A DNA stretch of 44,414 bases from contig CAJWQP010000010.1 in assembly GCA_913045445.1 (NCBI GenBank), forward strand, positions 1 through 44,414. Reading direction: 5' to 3'. Source of the stretch: an uncultured Nitrospina sp. (GTDB lineage Bacteria; Nitrospinota; Nitrospinia; Nitrospinales; VA-1). Position 1 is the first letter of the stretch, and each line of letters opens with the position of its first letter. Positions 41,500 to 44,414 of the stretch are shown one piece after another. Below the pieces are notes generated by a model. That model was not told the origin of the DNA. It was given only the letters and a program-made list of their open reading frames with translations, and searched no databases. The translations under genes were made by a program, and so were the position numbers.

Positions 41500-42087
41500 A
41501 TGGCTGATAAAGAAAGAAAAGTCAAAAAAGTGCAGGCCCGGCATATTCTGGTTGGAACAAAAGAATTGGCCGAAGAAATAAAAAAGAAAATTGATGATGG
41601 CGAGGAATTTTCCAAGCTGGCAGAAGAGTATAGTGAGTGCCCATCCAAAAAACGCGGTGGCGACTTGGGCTGGTTTGGCAAGGGGGCTATGGTTCGTCCT
41701 TTTGAGGTAGCGGCTTTTACGGCTGAAGAGGGGGATATCGTAGGTCCGGTGAAGACGGAGTTTGGCTGGCATATCATTTATGTTTATGAGGTTCAGGACG
41801 ATATTGATCCCGATGCAGGCCCGCCAACCGGTGATGAAGATGCTGATGAAAACACCCTGCGCATGGTTGCTGAAAATTACGCGCACGAGTTTATGATGCT
41901 TGGCTATTCAAGTAAAAAAGTACTCAGCCTTTTTACCAGCACCCATTTTAAATCGGCCAATGCGGTTTATAATATTCTGGGGCTGGATGAAACTAATAAA
42001 ATCATTGCCAAGGTATTTGGGCAGGAAGTCGCAGAGGTTGAAAAGGGCGGGGCCGAAGCAACGACACAAGAAAATAAAGAGGGATAG
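41500..42087 (+). CDS. Cytoplasmic parvulin-type peptidyl-prolyl isomerase
   Basis: 195 residues, no signal peptide. Residues ~10-105 are a PpiC/parvulin rotamase domain: QARHILVGTKELAEEI, FSKLAEEYSECPSKKRGGDL, GWFGKGAMVRPFE, VKTEFGWHIIYVYE. A C-terminal extension of about 85 residues is acidic and helical and has no recognised domain. The enzyme speeds proline isomerisation in folding proteins. Together with the two cyclophilins it is the third proline isomerase in the window. A strong terminator follows. Confidence 0.9.
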   Translation: MADKERKVKKVQARHILVGTKELAEEIKKKIDDGEEFSKLAEEYSECPSKKRGGDLGWFGKGAMVRPFEVAAFTAEEGDIVGPVKTEFGWHIIYVYEVQDDIDPDAGPPTGDEDADENTLRMVAENYAHEFMMLGYSSKKVLSLFTSTHFKSANAVYNILGLDETNKIIAKVFGQEVAEVEKGGAEATTQENKEG

Positions 42088-42123
42088 TCTAAAATTATTG
42101 TTGATGTGTTTAGAAGTTAAAAG

Positions 42124-42156
42124 AGGAGAAGGGGATTAACCCCTTCTCCTTTTTTT
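42124..42156 (+). terminator. Rho-independent terminator after the parvulin gene
   Basis: Stem AGGAGAAGGGG (42124-42134) and CCCCTTCTCCT (42140-42150), five-base loop, then a T run. Ends the plus-strand transcript that contains the DUF1566 run; serA converges from the other side. Confidence 0.9.
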
Positions 42157-42180
42157 ATGTCGAAAAGTGATGAACTCGTG

Positions 42181-43761
42181 TTACAGGGTAACCGTGTGAA
42201 CATTCAGGATGCTTGGAATTTCACGAATCGCTCGAATGGTTTCACTGGTCGGTGGCGAGTCGATATTGATAACTGCCACGGCCTTGTCTCCCTCCTTGAT
42301 TCGTCCCAAATGGAATCCAGCGATATTGATGTTGTTAGTTCCCAGAACATTTCCCAGGTTGCCTATCACGCCCGGTACATCCGTATTATTGAGCACCAGC
42401 ATGTGTTCCGAGAGAACTGCTTCAAAATGAAATTCATCGAACTTGACAATTCGTGAGTCTCCTTTTCCAAAGATAGAACCCGTTACACTGCGCTCACCTT
42501 TTTGAGTTTTTGCTGTGACCTGTATGGTGCTTGTGTACTCATGGACTTCAGAGCTTTTTGATTCCTTCACTTCTATATCTCTATCTTTTGCAATGAAAGG
42601 TGCGTTGACCATATTAATGCCGTCAATGGTCCGAGAGAGGAGTCCTTTCAAGACAGAAATTGTAATCGGGTCCATTCTTTGTTCGGCCACCTCTCCATTG
42701 TATTGAACTTCTACGCTTGTCAGAGGGGCATCCACGAGTTGCGAAACAAACATGCCCAAATCTTCTCCCAGTTTCAGATAAGGCTGGATTTTCTTCAGAG
42801 TATCCGCATCAATAGATGGCATGTTCACCGCGTTGCGGATATTTCCATATTTGAGGAAGTCGATTAACTGATCGGCAACAGCGATAGCCACCTTCTCTTG
42901 TGCTTCTTCAGTTGAGGCACCGAGGTGAGGTGTGCAGATGATCTCATCAAGCTCCAGAAGCGGGCTGTCCGGAGACAGTGGTTCCTTGGCGTACACATCA
43001 AGAGCGGCCTGCGCCACTTTTTCTGATTTGATCGCGTCGATAAGAGCCTCATCGTTTATGAGGTTGCCACGGGCGCAGTTAACGATACGAACCCCCGGTT
43101 TGACTATGTCAAACTCTTTGGCGTCAAGTAAAGGCTTGCCGTCCAGGGAGGGTGTGTGTAAGGAAATATAATCTGAGCGTTTCAAAAGATCGTGCAGTTC
43201 AACGGTTTCTACGCCGACTTTATCAGCGTGTTCCTGGGAAATGAATGGATCGTAAACCACAATTTTCATGCCGAATCCTTTTGCAAGGTTGGCAACGATC
43301 GACCCAATTCTTCCAAGGCCGACAATTCCCAGTGTTTTGGAATGAAGTTCTTTACCCATGAATTTTTTTGGAGCCCAGACTTTCTGGTCCCTGAGCATTG
43401 AACGAGCTTGCGGAATATTACGTGACATGGACAACATGAGAGCCATCGCATGTTCGGCGGTGGTGATAATATTTCCTTCCGGAGTGTTCATTACGATAAT
43501 CCCATTTTTCCCTGCGGTGGCTACATCAATATTATCCACGCCTATGCCGGCTCGTCCGATGACTTTCAGGTTAGTGGCCGCTTCGATAACGTCTGCGGTG
43601 ACTTTGGTCGCACTGCGCACGACCAGACCTTCGTAGGAAGGAATTATTTTTATCAGTTCTTCTTTGGATAAGCCAACATTGACGTCGACTTCAATACCAG
43701 ATTCTTTCTTGAGGATGTCCACTCCCATATTAGAGAGGTTGTCGGCAACAAGCACTTTCAT
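42181..43761 (-). CDS. serA: D-3-phosphoglycerate dehydrogenase
   Basis: 526 residues, the length of the long type (catalytic, NAD, intervening ASB and ACT domains). NAD-binding GLGRIGSIVANLAKGFG lies near 147-163; catalytic Arg, Glu and His are in NCARGNLI, the YAKEPLSPDSP region and TPHLGAST. The C-terminal ACT domain (MLVLNNTDVPGVIGNLGNVL) is the usual serine-feedback site. It catalyses the first step of serine synthesis from 3-phosphoglycerate in the cytoplasm. A GGGAG site precedes the ATG. The gene upstream on the same strand is a broken aminotransferase. Confidence 0.96.
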   Translation of the reverse strand: MKVLVADNLSNMGVDILKKESGIEVDVNVGLSKEELIKIIPSYEGLVVRSATKVTADVIEAATNLKVIGRAGIGVDNIDVATAGKNGIIVMNTPEGNIITTAEHAMALMLSMSRNIPQARSMLRDQKVWAPKKFMGKELHSKTLGIVGLGRIGSIVANLAKGFGMKIVVYDPFISQEHADKVGVETVELHDLLKRSDYISLHTPSLDGKPLLDAKEFDIVKPGVRIVNCARGNLINDEALIDAIKSEKVAQAALDVYAKEPLSPDSPLLELDEIICTPHLGASTEEAQEKVAIAVADQLIDFLKYGNIRNAVNMPSIDADTLKKIQPYLKLGEDLGMFVSQLVDAPLTSVEVQYNGEVAEQRMDPITISVLKGLLSRTIDGINMVNAPFIAKDRDIEVKESKSSEVHEYTSTIQVTAKTQKGERSVTGSIFGKGDSRIVKFDEFHFEAVLSEHMLVLNNTDVPGVIGNLGNVLGTNNINIAGFHLGRIKEGDKAVAVINIDSPPTSETIRAIREIPSILNVHTVTL

Positions 43762-43875
43762 TCCATCACTCCCATCGTTTGGTGTTCTATAAAAGACATT
43801 GACTGTCTGTAGTTATTTAGAAAAACAGATTCCGTCAATATGACGAAAATCAAATATAGTTATCAGAGGTTTTTT

Positions 43876-43913
43876 CAAAAACCCTCCAGTGAAATTTCAC
43901 GTGTCAGAGGGTT
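43876..43913 (-). terminator. Terminator after the aminotransferase remnant
   Basis: On the minus strand AACCCTC (43907-43913) pairs with GAGGGTT (43880-43886) around an inner GTGAAATTTCAC palindrome, followed by a T run. It lies directly after the remnant's stop codon. Confidence 0.6.
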
Positions 43914-43915
43914 CT

Positions 43916-44340
43916 TTAATAACCTTCCAGTAGAATATTCTGTGCGACGGCAACACCTTTACCCAGAGCAACATCGTGTCCCATTTTCTTGAGTGCCATT
44001 TCCAATGCCGAGACCGCGATGATGATGTCGAAACTGTCTATATAACCCAGGTGTGGGCGATTCGCACGACCTTACCTTTCCAGTGGTCTTGTCCTCCGGC
44101 GAGGGTGGCTCCCATATCGTCGCGGATGAACTTAACCAGCTTGCCGCCATCAATTCCCTCGGGAACGAATACTCCCGTAGCGCTGTTAGCCGGTGAGTCC
44201 GGAGTGACCTGCTTGAGCCTCATGGCTTTGACCGCAGCATGCGTCGCACGGGTCAACCGCTCGTGGCGGCGGTGGACATTTTCCAACTCTTCTTCCTTGA
44301 TATCATTTAGCACTACCCGCACTTTTTCTAACAACACCGT
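43916..44340 (-). pseudogene. 3' remnant of a class V aminotransferase (alanine-glyoxylate/serine-pyruvate type), frameshifted
   Basis: About 140 codons matching only the C-terminal third of this PLP enzyme family: ENVHRRHERLTRATHAAV, then FVPEGIDGGKLVKFIRDD, TLAGGQDHWKGKVVRIAH. At 44051-44054 two extra bases (GTGTGG where GTGG is expected) break the frame after RIAH; the next frame continues GYIDSFDIIIAVSALEMALK and GKGVAVAQNILLEGY to a stop at 43916. Upstream an in-frame stop precedes the fragment and the last 70 bases of the window look non-coding, so the catalytic lysine domain is missing. Intact homologues are often next to serA, where they take part in serine metabolism. Confidence 0.75.
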
Positions 44341-44414
44341 AATGAATCAGGCAGATAACATAAAATAGCCATAGATCAAAATATAACTCTTAGGCCTTAC
44401 GCTTTTCAAAATCC

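Noticed and set aside
1-44414. CRISPR arrays, tRNA or rRNA genes, integrases
   Set aside because: No regular short direct repeats with spacers, no cloverleaf-like segments with TTCRANY arms and no recombinase motifs were found by eye.

Overview
The window looks like a chromosomal segment of a free-living, Gram-negative chemolithotroph, most likely a Nitrospina-type (Nitrospinota) nitrite oxidiser. This is inferred from gene content only: an alginate-export-type porin, a copper nitrite reductase, molybdenum-cofactor genes, small c-type cytochromes, a dihaem cytochrome fused to an ethylbenzene-dehydrogenase-type haem-b domain (as in gamma subunits of nitrite oxidoreductase-like enzymes), and many NHL, TPR and DUF1566 proteins. 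I saw no rRNA, tRNA, CRISPR array, integrase or intact insertion sequence.

Region 1 (1-8.7 kb): a partial porin gene with its own promoter, then a minus-strand operon mobBA-moeA-(FG-GAP repeat protein). A secreted copper nitrite reductase (nirK) follows, with a sigma-54 promoter and a TGTTGCA/TGCAACA palindrome. The convergent neighbour is a PAS-AAA-Fis sigma-54 activator whose own upstream region carries the same palindrome, so it is probably the nirK activator.

Region 2 (8.9-19.5 kb): two tandem cyclophilins, a DUF4325-like protein, a DJ-1/PfpI homologue without the usual nucleophile cysteine, a decayed stretch, a KamA-type aminomutase, a monohaem cytochrome c with a near-consensus promoter, phnD and phnC without phnE, an SxtJ-like membrane protein, a STAS protein, and the cytochrome c/EB_dh fusion.

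Region 3 (19.5-42.1 kb) is the unusual part. It is an accessory locus of proteins that mostly lack signal peptides and are often acidic: two NHL beta-propellers, two TPR proteins, an LRR protein, a TrmB methyltransferase fused to a nine-unit 34-residue repeat array, two paralogous radical-SAM-like proteins with a C-x7-C-x2-C motif, a B12-type radical SAM protein, a MidA-like methyltransferase, and eight genes carrying nine DUF1566 (Lcl C-terminal) domains. A one-cysteine glutaredoxin-like protein, a SEC-C protein and a cytoplasmic parvulin lie in or next to the DUF1566 run. I know of no described system with this composition. A shared function is inference from clustering and paralogy.

Region 4 (42.1-44.4 kb): serA, and upstream of it the frameshifted 3' remnant of a class V aminotransferase. 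Two copies of a GC-rich, roughly 100-bp dispersed repeat occur, one forming the last codons of phnC.
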